Below, in pieces: positions 26,581 through 38,800 of a DNA stretch of 64,000 nt. Within the stretch, counting starts at the first letter, position 1. Every line of letters starts with the position of its first letter. Both the position numbers and the translations under genes were made by a program. The notes under the pieces are model-generated. The model was given only the letters and a program-made list of their open reading frames with translations. It did no database searches and was not told where the DNA came from. The stretch comes from Aphrophora alni (lineage: Eukaryota > Arthropoda > Insecta > Hemiptera > Aphrophoridae): assembly GCA_963513935.1 (NCBI GenBank), contig OY740769.1, positions 35,863,120 to 35,927,119 of the forward strand, written 5' to 3'.

Positions 26581-29500
26581 TGATTTGTGAAATTATGGTA
26601 AAATTTTACAATTTTGCACATGATCGGATCTATAGTACCTCAAGTCAGATCAAATGTGTGGCAAATTACCAAATCCCGTGCGAAAATTAGTTAGTTAAAC
26701 AACTAGATTATCAAAATAATTGATAAAAGACAAAAATATACCTTGCTTAGAGCAAGTTTATGGTTTAAAAAATCAAGGTATAAATAAGATCTTTTTCATT
26801 ATATAATAACACAACATTGAAATTAAATATATTATTAATAACTTTTACAATCCCTTCTACAAATAATTATGTCCTATACAAAATACGCTCAACAAAAAAA
26901 TACACCTTTTAAACTTTGTTTGCAAGTAGCTTCTAAAATAAAGCCACTCAAACTAGTTCTACGGCAATTTTCTAAGCAATAATAATAAATTTATAAGGTG
27001 GTGTGCATTACTGTTCAAATTATTATATAAGAAACTATTGAATAAATATATCCTGCTTTGACATTTGTATTAATCGTTACTGAAATATAATCTAGGGATG
27101 AAGAGAAAGATAATTCATTTTGTTTACATTTCTAACCAAAGTTTAAAGTATATTTCAGTACAATTTTGTTTAAGAATGCATTTCTTTTCTGAACATTAAA
27201 GTTTAAATAACTTTTACCTTAAAAACAAACCAGGAAAAATGTTTTTTATAAATTAAGTTTTACATCGGAAAGTTCATTAACTGTCTTCATTTTAGACTAA
27301 AGTTTAAACGTTATTAGCTTAGCGATAACGATTTAGTATGGTAATATCGTAAAAGTTTTACCACTTAAAGGGGTTATTATATGAGTTAGATGAAAACGGT
27401 TACATCACAAACTTAACAATTTTATCTATGACAATATTTATCAGTTATAAGTCATTTCATATATTTTATAACTTCTCAATTAAGAACATTCGTCACGTAG
27501 AGGTGATGAAATATCGATTTATTTGTTCTTTTTGGCATCGTTATTGTTTGTTTTTGTTTATTATCCAATCGTTTGAATTGCACTAAAGCGTAGATGTCCT
27601 AGAGGTTTTCGCTTTTAAACCGCAACGAGAAATACGATCTTATTAATACAGATAACCAATGTGCACAAAATGAACTATTCTAATCTCAGTAAAAGGTACT
27701 GATAAGAAGGGCATAACGAAAAGTTTAATTTATTGACCTACTTCTTTTCATACTAGTGTTAAAACACTCTTATTCTGTTAAACATCTTTGAATCTGTTGC
27801 CTTCCATAACCATCACTCGTCTTCTTTAGTCCTGGAGTTCTAGTTTCAGTGATGAAACATTAATATTTGTATTCACTTGATAGAAATTTAACGGAATTCG
27901 GTATTTATATCAGGACTTTTGTGACACCTGTTTAAATTATATTGTGATATCAGCCCAAAGATTTATAAAATTCATTTTTAGTCTTGTAATTGAATGTGAA
28001 TAACCTATGACGTACCATAAAATGTTTTTTTTTTTTGCTGATAATTCATTATATTGACCTGTGGTCTATTTTAGAAGAATTACATTTAAAAAGTGTCAGG
28101 AAGTTCATTACATTTAATAGACGTGAATGACACTTAAGTTTTTTAAAACTGGACTTTGTGAAGATATTTCAGGTCAGCGTAGCTATAGATTTAATATCTG
28201 AGTTATTCAACAATTAATTGTCTAAACATTCTGTGTTTATGGTCTTATAAAAATTAAGATATACGGTATAGTGTGGTCAAGAAAAAAATGCGTTCAATAA
28301 AGTTCATTCATTTTCGTTTATTTAAAATAATTATTGGTTTGGTGTTATATTTATGCTCATGTGAATATTATTATGTCTTACTGAAGCGTTATTATTGTGT
28401 CTCATAATATTATACTTATGTGTGGGGAAATACAAATTTGTGTCATCGAATATTTAAAAATTCTTATATTGCATTAAAATTACTACAGCGATTTGTATTA
28501 TAGTTTTGAAATTTAACAATTTTTAAATTATAAAATTTCTGATTTATAAATAAAAAAATGTATTTACGTAAACACAGTTTTAGACAAAATTATTTATTTG
28601 TTGTTGTTAAATGAGATATAAAAAATATATTAACAATAATAAAAGCTACTTTTACAAAAAAAGCTTCAAGAGGTCTGCCGAACCAAAAATAAAGTACCAC
28701 TATATTTTTTTAACCAAACAACTTTTCTAAAAAGAAAAAAAAGAAAAAAAAAGTTTTTCTAAAACATAATTCTCACGGGATAATAATAATGTCAACCTTA
28801 ATGATTCCATCTCTATGAAGTAATCATTGTAAATGTATTGAAGTTCGATTATTTTTTAGCAACAAGAGCACTTATTATATTTAAAAGCAATAACTTATCA
28901 ACTCCAAGCCTAATATAGTGTTCTGTTATAATGAAGAAACTATTAGTTCAAATTGTGCTATTATGAAATGAGATATTGTGGATTCAATTGATTTTTAAAT
29001 TAACTAAAAGTTGTAAAGTCAATAAAAGGAAGAGTTAATACAATTTGATAATTTAAGGATATTTTATTGGTAGGTGGTGGTTTTAGACCATTATATCCTA
29101 TACTAGATTACATGGTCTTGTTAAGAGCTTCTACCGCAAGCCCTAAAATATATTACGGTCGTTAATGTGTCCAATCTCTTCTCTGGACAAGTTGTAACTT
29201 TAAAATTTATAGCTAAACATTAAAATAGTCTTGTTATATAGGCTTTTCATAGATTTGTATGAACAATAAAATTTATAAAAATGAGTCAATTAATGTTGAA
29301 ATAGATATTATTATTATTTATGAATTTATATGAACTCTTCAATAATTAAGTAGTTCAATGATTTATTTTAAAAAGTAAACTCACATTACTAAAAGTAATA
29401 AAATGTATCCCATATTCATCGTAATATTTGCGACATTTAAGCAAAACCATACGTTAGGTCAGTAACAAGGTTCATGCATACTTCAAGTGTTATTATCTTA

Positions 29501-32040
29501 AGATAAATTTTAAAATCCCTTCTGATAATGACAGGTTGGGGGAACATATAAAGCAGGGATGATTCTTAAGATACGTTAGAAAAATAGCATTACCAGACAT
29601 TTACCTTTACAATTTAAAAGCATCAAAATTTGCATCCAAGTTTGTTTCGTGATGACTACTAATAAATCGCAACTGTATACCATAAACGAATCTGACGTTG
29701 AACTGAAGAGGCTCTGCTTTCACACAGACATTTATACAGCTCATTTTCGTAAGACTTCTTACTTAGTATTATACAATTTTTTTTCATTTGGACTTCAATC
29801 GTGGATGTTTATTCCGGTTAAATAATCAAAGTAGTTTTATTTTCATAAAATATTTGGAAATACATGAGACTACAATTAATTATTGTGTTAATTATTGTTA
29901 TTAATTAAATTAAAAAAGAACTAGCACAACTTATGTATTGGAAGAACATTAAAGCGGTTAAAAATGAATAACAATTTCGTGAATTTTGGAAATTAAAATA
30001 AGATAATCAGGTGACAATAAATCAAGCAAATTTTAAACTTTATTGGAGAATTAAAATCAGTCAATATATTTCAGGTTTACAGATATTTTAAAAACCAAAG
30101 TGGAACGAAAGTGAGGTAGTCGAACATAAAAACTTCATTTTGCCGATTATTAAAAGAATTCTTCATGTGTTTTCGGTGAAACTTTGGTTCGTTATCAAAG
30201 ACAATTTTCCAAGTGGAGAATATCTCTTTTTAAATTATTTTTTTATATTTTTTTAAGCCAAACAAAATTATTATTTCACTTCGCATTGTACTGACATGCT
30301 TTTATACAAATACATAGCTCAAAAGTTCCAACGCATACACGAGATCCGGTATAAATACTACATTGCATTGATTGTTTATTATACCTCTACCAAAGTTCAA
30401 TTATTATGAAGAACTGAATTACACACATGGCGTGGTATTGTTGATGGTTTTAACGAATATGTGATATCTTAAGAAAAACTAGCCTCCAGAAGGAAAAATC
30501 ATAAGGAACACTACTTTTTCGATTTGATATTTTCAAAACATAGTGCGTTTTAAGCTTAACAAACAGTTTAAAAGGAATTTTACAATTAAGTCCAACAATC
30601 AGTAGTCAAGACCTTTAAATAAACCTAAATCTTCCACGAGATAAAAATCGGAGATTCACTCAATACTGAATGATGATTATTGTCAAAAGTGTATTGACTG
30701 AAAAATTGAAGTTATATGGAAACTATTTAATCGTATATGTTTTATTATAGATGAGGTATGTTCTTCTCACGACAGAATCTCAACATTGAGTCTGTCTAAA
30801 CTTTTAAACTAGGTAATACTACATCATTAAACATAAGTGGTTCAAGGGTTCTGGTTACTTGGGAAATATTAAAAAATATATAATATGGATATAATTGTGA
30901 ACAGTGACTCAGAGCAAATCTACAATTCTTTACTAACTTCCAAACACTCTCAGTCTGTAGTAATTATGAACAGATTTTTTTTTTTATATATATTGAAAAA
31001 GCTACTGAAAATAATTGGTACGGTTCTAAATAATAAGGAACAAAAATGGAATTGACTTTAGGTTTTACGTTTTCACCATCCTTTAATAACCATTGAGCGT
31101 ACTATATTTGTTCCTGGTTGTAGTATGTTGCTTAATTATGTATTTCTTTTGACAAATTTATTGTAAGAAATAAATTTAACCGTATACCGAACGAGACAAA
31201 ATTGATATCAAATTGTATCCTCCGTATAGAATAGGTGAATAATTCATATTTTTTCGTATCTACGATGTCTTCATCGAGACTTGAACATCTAGAAATCTGT
31301 TTTAGAAATTATGAAATGGATAAGACTTCTTATATATTCACGTTGATTAAAAGACACTTTTATTTTATAACATTTACTTTGTTCTTGGAATCAAAATAGC
31401 ACCACGTCTACATATGTAAACTATCTAACTTATATATGTAGAATATATTACCATATATGAATGATACATGAGTGAATCTGATTCTAAAACCTTTGTTTTT
31501 TGTTTTGAAAATATAAACGAGATTTAAAAATGATCTTGCTTTCAATTTAGAATGCTGAACGCAATATGTTAGATGCTTTATGATGTACATATATTCAGTA
31601 AATTGCCTCAAAGAAGCACATACTTTCATGTAGGAGACTGGCATATAAATCACAACACTTTGTTGTCTATATAAATGGCTGTTATTAAAGTCTACTCTCG
31701 GTGTTTCTTTTCAGCATAAAAAAAATATATTTGTCACAATATAAAAAAAAAAAACAACAAAAAAACTTCAATTGAAAATGCACATAATATATAGTAAACT
31801 TTGCACACTACGTCCAACTTTGGAAACTTCAAACCAATTACGAAAAAATAGAACAGTTTAAACAAATGAAAAGAACTAGATCATAATGATAGGATTAACT
31901 AACTTATTGATACAATATTTTACGAAATATACTATACATAATATACTACCTAATATTCAAGTAATGCAACAGGTTTTCTTGTTTTAATTGGATACCTTCT
32001 TTTAATTAGTTGCTATATTATTATTATTTACAACGGATGT
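26575..32040. other. AT-rich non-coding DNA, nothing recognised
   Basis: No coding frame, RNA gene or mobile-element signature was recognised over this span. The only notable frame, 31408-31653 on the minus strand, has no family signature. Confidence 0.45.
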
Positions 32041-32049
32041 TGGAATCAC

Positions 32050-32428
32050 GTGTGTGATTCATAACAGGACTGGTTTGTTTCATAACAAAGGGTGGATAGC
32101 GAGCAGGTGTTTCTTGAGTTGTTACATGAACTGAATTTGTAAAATCAAACATAATTCCATACAATGCTAATCTAGTATCTATAACTTCTCTAAATGTATA
32201 ATCAGACTATGCATGGTATGGTGCAGAACAGGTGTGTTTATTACCATTCAATTTTACAAACTGCTTAAATTCAAACGAATTAAAAGGCGAACTGTTTTCC
32301 ATATGACTTACTTACGGTAGACCACATCTACTGAACCACTCTCTTAATTTATCTATTGTCTGATTAGCCGAGGTCGACTTTACTTTTAAAAAGTCTAACC
32401 ACTTAGTAAGTGAATCAATAACATTTAT
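32050..32428 (-). pseudogene. Ty3/gypsy integrase core, distal part
   Basis: On the minus strand, INVIDSLTKWLDFLKVKS is followed by TSANQTIDKLREWFSRCGLP. This matches the first-aspartate strand and the helix before the second catalytic aspartate of retroelement integrases; the GLP..(V)SDNG turn is broken by a stop. Next come FEFKQFVKLNGNKHTCSAPY, equivalent to the strand after the second aspartate, and, after a deletion that removes the catalytic-glutamate helix, FTNSVHVTTQETPA, equivalent to the RxTPHxTTGETPA block. Two of the three catalytic acids are therefore lost or in broken sequence. The open frame drawn to 32560 continues into antisense LINE sequence and is not one gene. Confidence 0.82.
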
Positions 32429-32541
32429 GGTAGAGAGATGTTTGCAGCTGGTCAAGAATGCCAGTGTAGCTTTCACTCCGGCGGTATCTGACAAACTGGC
32501 CGTCAGATACAAACAAAATACCGGATACAATTGACTTCTTT

Positions 32542-34644
32542 GTGACCAGAGGTCTTTCACACAGATACATGGAAGTAAAAAACTACGAAGGGCTAAGTTC
32601 AGACCACACGCCTGTTATAATGACAATTAGTGACACAATAATCAAGAAAGAAAATACAGCCAGGCTTACTAACAACAGAACCAACTGGCAATACTTTCGA
32701 AAATTCCTCAATGACAATATAAAACTCCTAGCAGAGATCAAAACCCCATACCAACTGGAAGACGAAACCGAACGGTTGATAGAGAACATACAACAAGCAG
32801 CATGGGAAAGTACACCGGCTCGGCAAACGAAAAGAAACAATGACATATACTATCCTGTTGAAGTCAAACAAATGGTAGATCTGAAACGGAGAGCCCGAAA
32901 AAAATGGCAAAATAATCGTACCCCTGAAAACAAAACCAGACTCAACAATTTAACAAATAAACTCAAGGAATTAATAAAGGAGGTTAAAAACCAAACAATT
33001 AATAAATACCTAGAAAACCTAACAGCTGACAAAGACACTGACTACTCCCTATGGCGTGCCATTAAGGGAATTAAGAGACCTGTAGTGCAAATACCACCAG
33101 TTAAAATAAACGAACAGGCCTGGGCTCGAAGTGCAAATGAAAAGGCTGAGCTTTTTGCAGAGCATCTGGAACAAATATTCCGTCCGCTTCCCAAGCAAAC
33201 GGCAAATGAACACCTACCAAAAGTAAACAAAATAGATAAACAAGAAATCATACCAGTAACACTAAAGGAATTAAAAAACGAAATTAAACATAACTTACAT
33301 CCTAAAAAAGCTCCAGGTTATGATCTGATTACAGGGCAAATAGTTAAAGAACTTCCGGAAAAAGACTTGAGGAAACTACTGTCAATTGTTAATGCAGCAT
33401 TTAAGTTACAGTATGTTCCTAATCAATGGAAGGTAGCAGAAGTCATCATGTTACCTAAGCCGGGTAAACCACTTCATGAGGTAACCTCATACCGTCCAAT
33501 CTCATTACTGCCAATACTATCCAAAATCTTCGAGAAACTCCTTCTTAAAAGACTTAAGGTTATTATAGAAGATAGGAAGCTCATACCTGCACATCAGTTC
33601 GGTTTTCGGGCAAAACACTCGACCATTGAGCAGGTTCACAGAGTGGTGGAGATAGTAGAGGAAGCTATGGAGAGGAAACAGATCTGCTCGGGCGTATTTC
33701 TCGACGTGGCGCAGGCGTTCGACGGAGTCTGGCACTGTGGGCTGGAACATAAACTGGAACGGGACTTGCCGGAGCAGTTCTACAGAATTATGAAGTCATA
33801 CCTTCGTGAGAGACACTTTCGTGTTAGATATGAACATGACTACTCACAAATTAAAACAATCAAAGCAGGAGTACCCCAGGGAAGTGTCCTTGGCCCTGTA
33901 CTGTACCTTCTGTACACCAGAGATATACCAGTTAATGGAAATTCCACAGTGGCGACTTTTGCCGACGATACAGCAATTCTAACAGTTGGTGACAACATTT
34001 TAGAAGCCACAGAGAAATTACAGAATGCTACCAACGCAGTAAGTCAATGGACAAAAAATTGGAGACTAAAGCTCAATGAATCAAAATCTGTTCATATTAA
34101 TTTTACCAATAGAAGATACGAACCAGCACCAATAACATTAAATGAAAGGAAGATAACATACGTAAACAGTGCAAAGTATCTCGGGATGACACTCGATGCA
34201 AAGCTCAGATGGAAGGAGCATGTAAAAAAGAAAAAAGTCGAGCTAAAGCTCAAATTCAATAAAATGTATTGGCTTTTTGGAAGGAATTCCGAACTGTCAA
34301 TAAGCAACAAAACACTATTGTACAAGCAAGTTCTAAGACCAATATGGACCTATGGTGCACCACTCTGGGGATGTACAAAGAAAAGCAACAGTAGCATAAT
34401 ACAAGTTTTCCAAAATAAAGTATTGAGAATGATTGTCAACGCCCCATGGTATGTGAGGAATGACAACATACATAAGGACCTAGGCATTGAGCCTGTTGAG
34501 GAAGTCATCAAGAGGCTCTCTGTTAAGCATCGTCGCAGGCTAGAGCAGCACAAGAATACAGAGATTGTCCAATTGCTGCACCGCAGTGACAACATCACAA
34601 GAAGGCTGAAAAGGACCAAGCCAATGGACCTCACTAGGCAGTAA
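32542..34644 (+). CDS. Jockey-type ORF2 reverse transcriptase (5'-truncated)
   Basis: A 700-codon frame without a stop encodes the ORF2 protein of a Jockey-clade LINE, which makes cDNA at nicked chromosomal DNA. The true frame continues upstream to about 32470 and the first codon here (GTG, Val) is not a start. Residues 1-30 are the end of the endonuclease, with the conserved SDH at 20-22. The reverse transcriptase follows: HPKKAPGYD near 253-261, FLDVAQAFD at 386-394 (catalytic Asp388), GVPQGSVLGP from 443, and FADD at 473-476 with the catalytic Asp pair 475-476. WRLKLNESKS near 507-516 and YLGMTLD come next. The C-terminal part (RPIWTYGAPLWG, QNKVLRMIVNAPWYVRN) is the Jockey signature. All catalytic residues are present and no stop occurs, so the insertion is fairly young. 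Without a promoter, ORF1 or full endonuclease it cannot move by itself. Confidence 0.95.
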   Translation: MTRGLSHRYMEVKNYEGLSSDHTPVIMTISDTIIKKENTARLTNNRTNWQYFRKFLNDNIKLLAEIKTPYQLEDETERLIENIQQAAWESTPARQTKRNNDIYYPVEVKQMVDLKRRARKKWQNNRTPENKTRLNNLTNKLKELIKEVKNQTINKYLENLTADKDTDYSLWRAIKGIKRPVVQIPPVKINEQAWARSANEKAELFAEHLEQIFRPLPKQTANEHLPKVNKIDKQEIIPVTLKELKNEIKHNLHPKKAPGYDLITGQIVKELPEKDLRKLLSIVNAAFKLQYVPNQWKVAEVIMLPKPGKPLHEVTSYRPISLLPILSKIFEKLLLKRLKVIIEDRKLIPAHQFGFRAKHSTIEQVHRVVEIVEEAMERKQICSGVFLDVAQAFDGVWHCGLEHKLERDLPEQFYRIMKSYLRERHFRVRYEHDYSQIKTIKAGVPQGSVLGPVLYLLYTRDIPVNGNSTVATFADDTAILTVGDNILEATEKLQNATNAVSQWTKNWRLKLNESKSVHINFTNRRYEPAPITLNERKITYVNSAKYLGMTLDAKLRWKEHVKKKKVELKLKFNKMYWLFGRNSELSISNKTLLYKQVLRPIWTYGAPLWGCTKKSNSSIIQVFQNKVLRMIVNAPWYVRNDNIHKDLGIEPVEEVIKRLSVKHRRRLEQHKNTEIVQLLHRSDNITRRLKRTKPMDLTRQ

Positions 34645-34769
34645 CCACATTGGGACCAGCCGTCGGACTGCACCCCAGCACACAGCGAACACATATGATA
34701 AAGGAAAATTGCTAGATGAGGCATGCCTCAGTTGTAATAAAAAAAAAATAAAAAAAAAAAAAAAAAAAA
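34645..34769 (+). other. Jockey LINE 3' UTR and poly(A) tail
   Basis: About 93 bases of less AT-rich 3' UTR follow the stop codon, then an A-rich tail with two interruptions by T (34738-34769). The tail directly abuts the second copy of the target-site duplication. Confidence 0.88.
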
Positions 34770-34776
34770 CATTTAT

Positions 34777-35140
34777 ATACATATTCCCTTTAAAAGGACC
34801 CACGAAGTCTGTATGTAATCGTTCCCAATGTCTACTGGCATACTGCCAACAATGTAACTTATTCTTTGTAGGATTTTGTCTTTCAAAAAGGCAGGAAGAA
34901 CAACGAACGGCCTGAATCTATATTTGGCAACCAAATATAACATCTCGCTACCGATTTTATTTTAATAATACCTAGATGACTTGTGTGTAATTCACCTAAT
35001 ATGTATTTACGTAATTTACTTGTATTAACAACTTTATATCCCCTCCCCCCATTACAATTCCCTGTTCTCTTGTTAATTCTTCCTTCATTTTGAAATACGG
35101 AATAAATTCTGGATGTTCTACAGAATGATAGTTCTGTCAT
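34777..35140 (-). pseudogene. Ty3/gypsy integrase zinc finger and core start
   Basis: The minus-strand frame from about 35085 reads LRKYILGELHTSHLGIIKIK and then ARCYIWLPNID, the HHCC zinc-binding domain with its two histidines spaced as in ELHxxHLG. After one frameshift near 34915 it continues as RCSSC, giving the two zinc cysteines, and then as HWERLHTDFVGPFKGNMYIN. The last piece is the (P)WERxHxDFxGPF entry to the DDE core and holds its first catalytic aspartate (HTDF). It stops exactly at the LINE insertion. The methionine at 35140 is not a real start. Function is lost through the frameshift and the insertion. Confidence 0.85.
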
Positions 35141-35394
35141 TTATACATTACACATTTGTACACTTTTCTTAATACTATTTCTTTTTAGATTTCATTTTTA
35201 ATGTCCTCAAGAGTAATGGTAAGGAACTCTCTTCATATAATGTAGATGATAGGTTCCCAACCAATCTAACTCTTGTTTATTGTCACAATGCACGACTTTG
35301 AGCGGTAAAAGCTACAATGCACCTGCATCACCATGTTTATCTGATTGTACATACTCAATATTAAAACTATATCAGGACAAAAAACATAGTATAT

Positions 35395-35800
35395 AGTTCC
35401 AACCGACTTGTTGCAAAAACAGGTAACAATTTTTTGGACTCAAAAATACTTAATAATGGTTTATGATCTGTACGTTAAATAAATTCTCGTCCCCATAAAT
35501 TACTGATTAAATTTCTTTATCCCATAACCAAACTCAAGCTTACTTATCAATTTGTGAATATAATTTCTCGGCCGTGGTTAACGTCCGTGAAGTGTATGCT
35601 ATAGGTCTTTCAACACCATCTCTACTAACATTGGACAATACAACCTAAACCGGTTGGTGATGCGTCCCAAGCCAATTTAATACATAATTCAGAATCACAA
35701 TGCCCTAATATATATCAAGAAGCTAACAGTCTCATGACTATTAAAAGCTTTTACACTTTTTTAATCAAATTTTTCTTCCCGTATTATATAGTAGGATTAA
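35395..35800 (-). pseudogene. Ty3/gypsy RNase H remnant
   Basis: Minus-strand frame pieces read KAFNS near 35750, then CIKLAWDASPTGLGCIVQ, then DGVERPIAYTSRTLTTAEKL, then DHKPLLSIFESKKLLPVFAT. These are the ordered RNase H blocks of Ty3/gypsy pol: the CDAS strand with the first catalytic Asp, the RPIA.ASRTLT..E.NY helix and the TDHKPLL strand. Several stops and at least two frame changes separate them. They lie upstream of the integrase zinc finger, as expected. Confidence 0.82.
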
Positions 35801-35860
35801 TCTTTTCATTCACACTAAATGAATCCATTCATTGTATTATATATTTTTAAGTGGAACTTG

Positions 35861-38800
35861 AGTCACCATTATAATCTATTTTGACTTCTATTAAATTATT
35901 TGCCACGTGTTTGTGGCGAATATGTGTGTTCACAGTTTATGTGGAATTATGTAAGTGAAGTAGATTTTACAATTGAGAGTAATCGATTATATATGATTAA
36001 ATTATCTATTACATGTTTGTGCATCTAAATAGGAAAGGAAAAGTTCTATACTGAACAAAAAACAAAAAGATTTTGTAAACGTATTAAGGAAAACGAAACA
36101 TGAGAAAAAAAAACCATTTTTTTCATAGTGAACACTTTATTGATCAAAATCACATTTGAATGACTAAATCACCGTTTTCGCTACGTGTACAAACTCTTTT
36201 TTACTGAACAGTAACAGAATCTGAAAACTTCAACCACAATTAAACATTACTATACTTTCGATTTCCTACAAAAAACTGTATACTGTCCAGGTTTTATTAA
36301 ACAGTTCAAGCCACGTTAAATTAAAATGTAGCAAATTAATTAATTTTTAATTTTAATCTAAGAATGTTTTAGATTTGAAAAAAGTGGGAAGCTAAGTCTG
36401 AAGAAATATAGAGTAAAGTTATCAACAATTTATAAATATTGTATAATTTTGTATGTACAACTTTAATAACCATTAACAAAAAATTTTATAAAGTTTGACG
36501 TAGCAAAATGCAACTCTTATTTATATTTCGGGAGTTATAATTTTTAATTAAAAGAAAACTAATCAGTCAGTCGTTCTTGACTAAAGAAGCATACCAGCTC
36601 AATTTAAGTTAATCTTTGTACTCCAAGCTATTAACTGTCTTATTTATTTACTTTATTTAATTACGGTAAATGAAAAAAAAAATTGTACAATAAGTGCTAA
36701 ATCCAGTTTTAATTTTAGTGTTCACTATAAATATAATATCAGTATTTATAAATTGAAACTCGAAACCAAAATAAGGTAAACAATGTAGAAATTAAACTAA
36801 ATTACTCTATGGATATCACTAATTAAGTAGCTTAAAAAATATACAAAGTAATATTACCTGAAGAAGTATATCATTTAATTTATCATTAACAATTTTATAA
36901 TGATTGTAGTATTATAAATTTCACAAAATTTAAATTTCTATTTTTTGTGTAGAATATATGAAATGGTTAAAAACAAGTATTCAGAACAAACGATTAAAAA
37001 ATAATATTTAAAAAAATATACAATGTTTGGTATTGGTTCCATTAAGAAATACTTCTAACTGCTATAGTGAAATAAAATATTGAACTCATCACTTGAATTG
37101 ACGATATAAACGAGAAAAAAATACTTGATACTTAATATACGTTTTATATCAGATTATTTTTTAATAAGTACTTAGTTTATCTACATAAACATTGAAGATT
37201 TAAGCTTTTACAATAAATTTCTTAATTGGACTCTATGGGAAAGGGTTTGTATAGCCGCAATCAAAATATACAGTTGTAACATTTTATTTTACATTATCTA
37301 TTATCCCATACATATACTAATCATCCCTGTCACTCATTATTAACTGTCAAAACAATCCCTGAATACGTAAGCAATCTATAGGTTAAATCGAATTAAAATA
37401 TCAATAATTAAAATGGTAAAACAAATAATAATAATGATATATTTTTTATTAAAGATTACCTTTGTTTGACATAAATAATATTTCTCTAGTTAAAATTTAT
37501 CTCGCTTTTGTCTGTTGGTTATAGTAAATACTATAATCATTTCACTGGTAATTGGTTACGTTTGCAATTAAATTTGTAATTGATGCACATTTCTATCTCT
37601 TTGATGTTAGTGGATAATTCCTTTTAACTGTTTTCTCTTTGATATCCGACGCAAGGAATTTTAGCGTAAACCTAGAAAATCTCCGATCTGGGGGGAAAAG
37701 GTAAAATAATTATTTACTTTCAGTCTTTTGAAGAATGCTTTATTATTCTTTGTAATCCTTTAACATTCCACGAAGTTGAAACAAAATATACATGAAGATT
37801 TTTTTCACCTAAACTAGACTTTTGCGTTTATACTCTTAACTATGTATATTCGTTATTTCAGAAAAAAAAAGAAGTAGAATCGGTAGAGAAACAATGTTTA
37901 CTCCGAAGTCACACTATTGATTTTATCTAAAATGACAGTCAATCGCATTTAATATAATGCTGCACAATAATTTATTTTAACATTAAATGAGTTTAATTAA
38001 CAAAGACGCATGGAAATAAGAAAAACATCGTAAACAATACAGTATTACCACCTAACGCCTGTTGGGATTACTTTGCAGAGTGAAATAATGATTGGGGAGG
38101 ACAGAGGAGTTTCCTTCAATTAAGTTTCTTCTAAATCATATCTTCTTCAATTATCACATCAACAAAATCAGGGTCTTAAATACAACTTTTGCTCTCTTTC
38201 AAACCTCAGTGATATCTTTGTACAGACGCTATAATAGAACCAAATTTGATATTAACTTTTAATAAGGTGTGATTATTTTATAATTCTCATAACTAACTAT
38301 CTTACCTTAAATGTATTTATTTTTCAATGTGAAAGTGAATACTGATCATTTACGGAAATATTCAAACTTGCAATTTGAAGAACTTTAGCCTAGATGAAGT
38401 TTTCTATACAATTTTGTACTGGGCTTTAATATACAGTCAGAATAAATCTGGAACTTGACAAATCCTTAGCTTATGGTTCTTACTTAGACTTTGACAAGTT
38501 TTATAATTGTTTATAAAAGGTTTAAAAATGGGTTTTAGCACTGCATAATGAACGTGTAGTTAAAATCGTACTCACGAGTTTCATTTTTATATATTTTATC
38601 CATTATCTATTTCATAATTATATTAAATATTATATAGTATAAAGTTTAACTGTAGGTATATTGATGCCAGTAACAATAAAGCCAACATTATATTTAGAGA
38701 ATGTCTGTAATGTTAATGATATTAATTTGATTCTGAATTGAAAATTTAAAACTGTTGATTAAATATCTTACAATTATTATTTGTCTAGATATAAAGTATG

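Larger units (their letters stand above)
32429..34769 (+). mobile_element. Jockey-clade LINE, 5'-truncated, with poly(A) and TSD
   Basis: A non-LTR retrotransposon inserted in the opposite orientation inside the Ty3/gypsy integrase. It begins abruptly within the apurinic endonuclease domain (GREMFAAGQECQCSFHSGG, a frameshift near 32485, then WPSDTNKIPDTIDFFV). It runs through a complete reverse transcriptase and short 3' UTR and ends in an A-rich tail at 34738-34769. The nine bases AACATTTAT occur at 32420-32428 and again at 34768-34776, a target-site duplication. The first copy lies just before the LINE and the second begins within the last A of the tail, so one or two A could belong to either. 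The 5' truncation, A tail and short TSD are typical of target-primed reverse transcription. Confidence 0.93.
32050..35800 (-). mobile_element. Ty3/gypsy LTR-retrotransposon pol remnant, interrupted
   Basis: Minus-strand pol fragments occur in Ty3/gypsy order: RNase H (about 35760-35395), integrase HHCC zinc finger and start of the core (35085-34777), then the rest of the integrase core (32428-32050). A plus-strand Jockey LINE fills 32429-34769. Removing it rejoins GPFKGNMYIN to VIDSLTKWLDFL, the usual strand of the integrase core. No reverse transcriptase, protease or gag is found above 35860, and no LTRs were recognised on either side, so both ends are lost. Stops and frameshifts occur throughout. 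The order RNase H, zinc finger, DDE core is that of Ty3/gypsy and rules out Ty1/copia. Confidence 0.85.

Noticed and set aside
32312..32560. Single 82-aa minus-strand gene
   Set aside because: It is a chimera: the first half is antisense Jockey LINE and only the second half is Ty3/gypsy integrase.
32583..34803. Several minus-strand frames of 60-124 aa
   Set aside because: They are antisense shadows of the Jockey reverse transcriptase frame.
35861..38500. Expected Ty3/gypsy reverse transcriptase and 5' LTR
   Set aside because: I looked for YxDD-type and LTR-like sequence on the minus strand and found none; the element is truncated.
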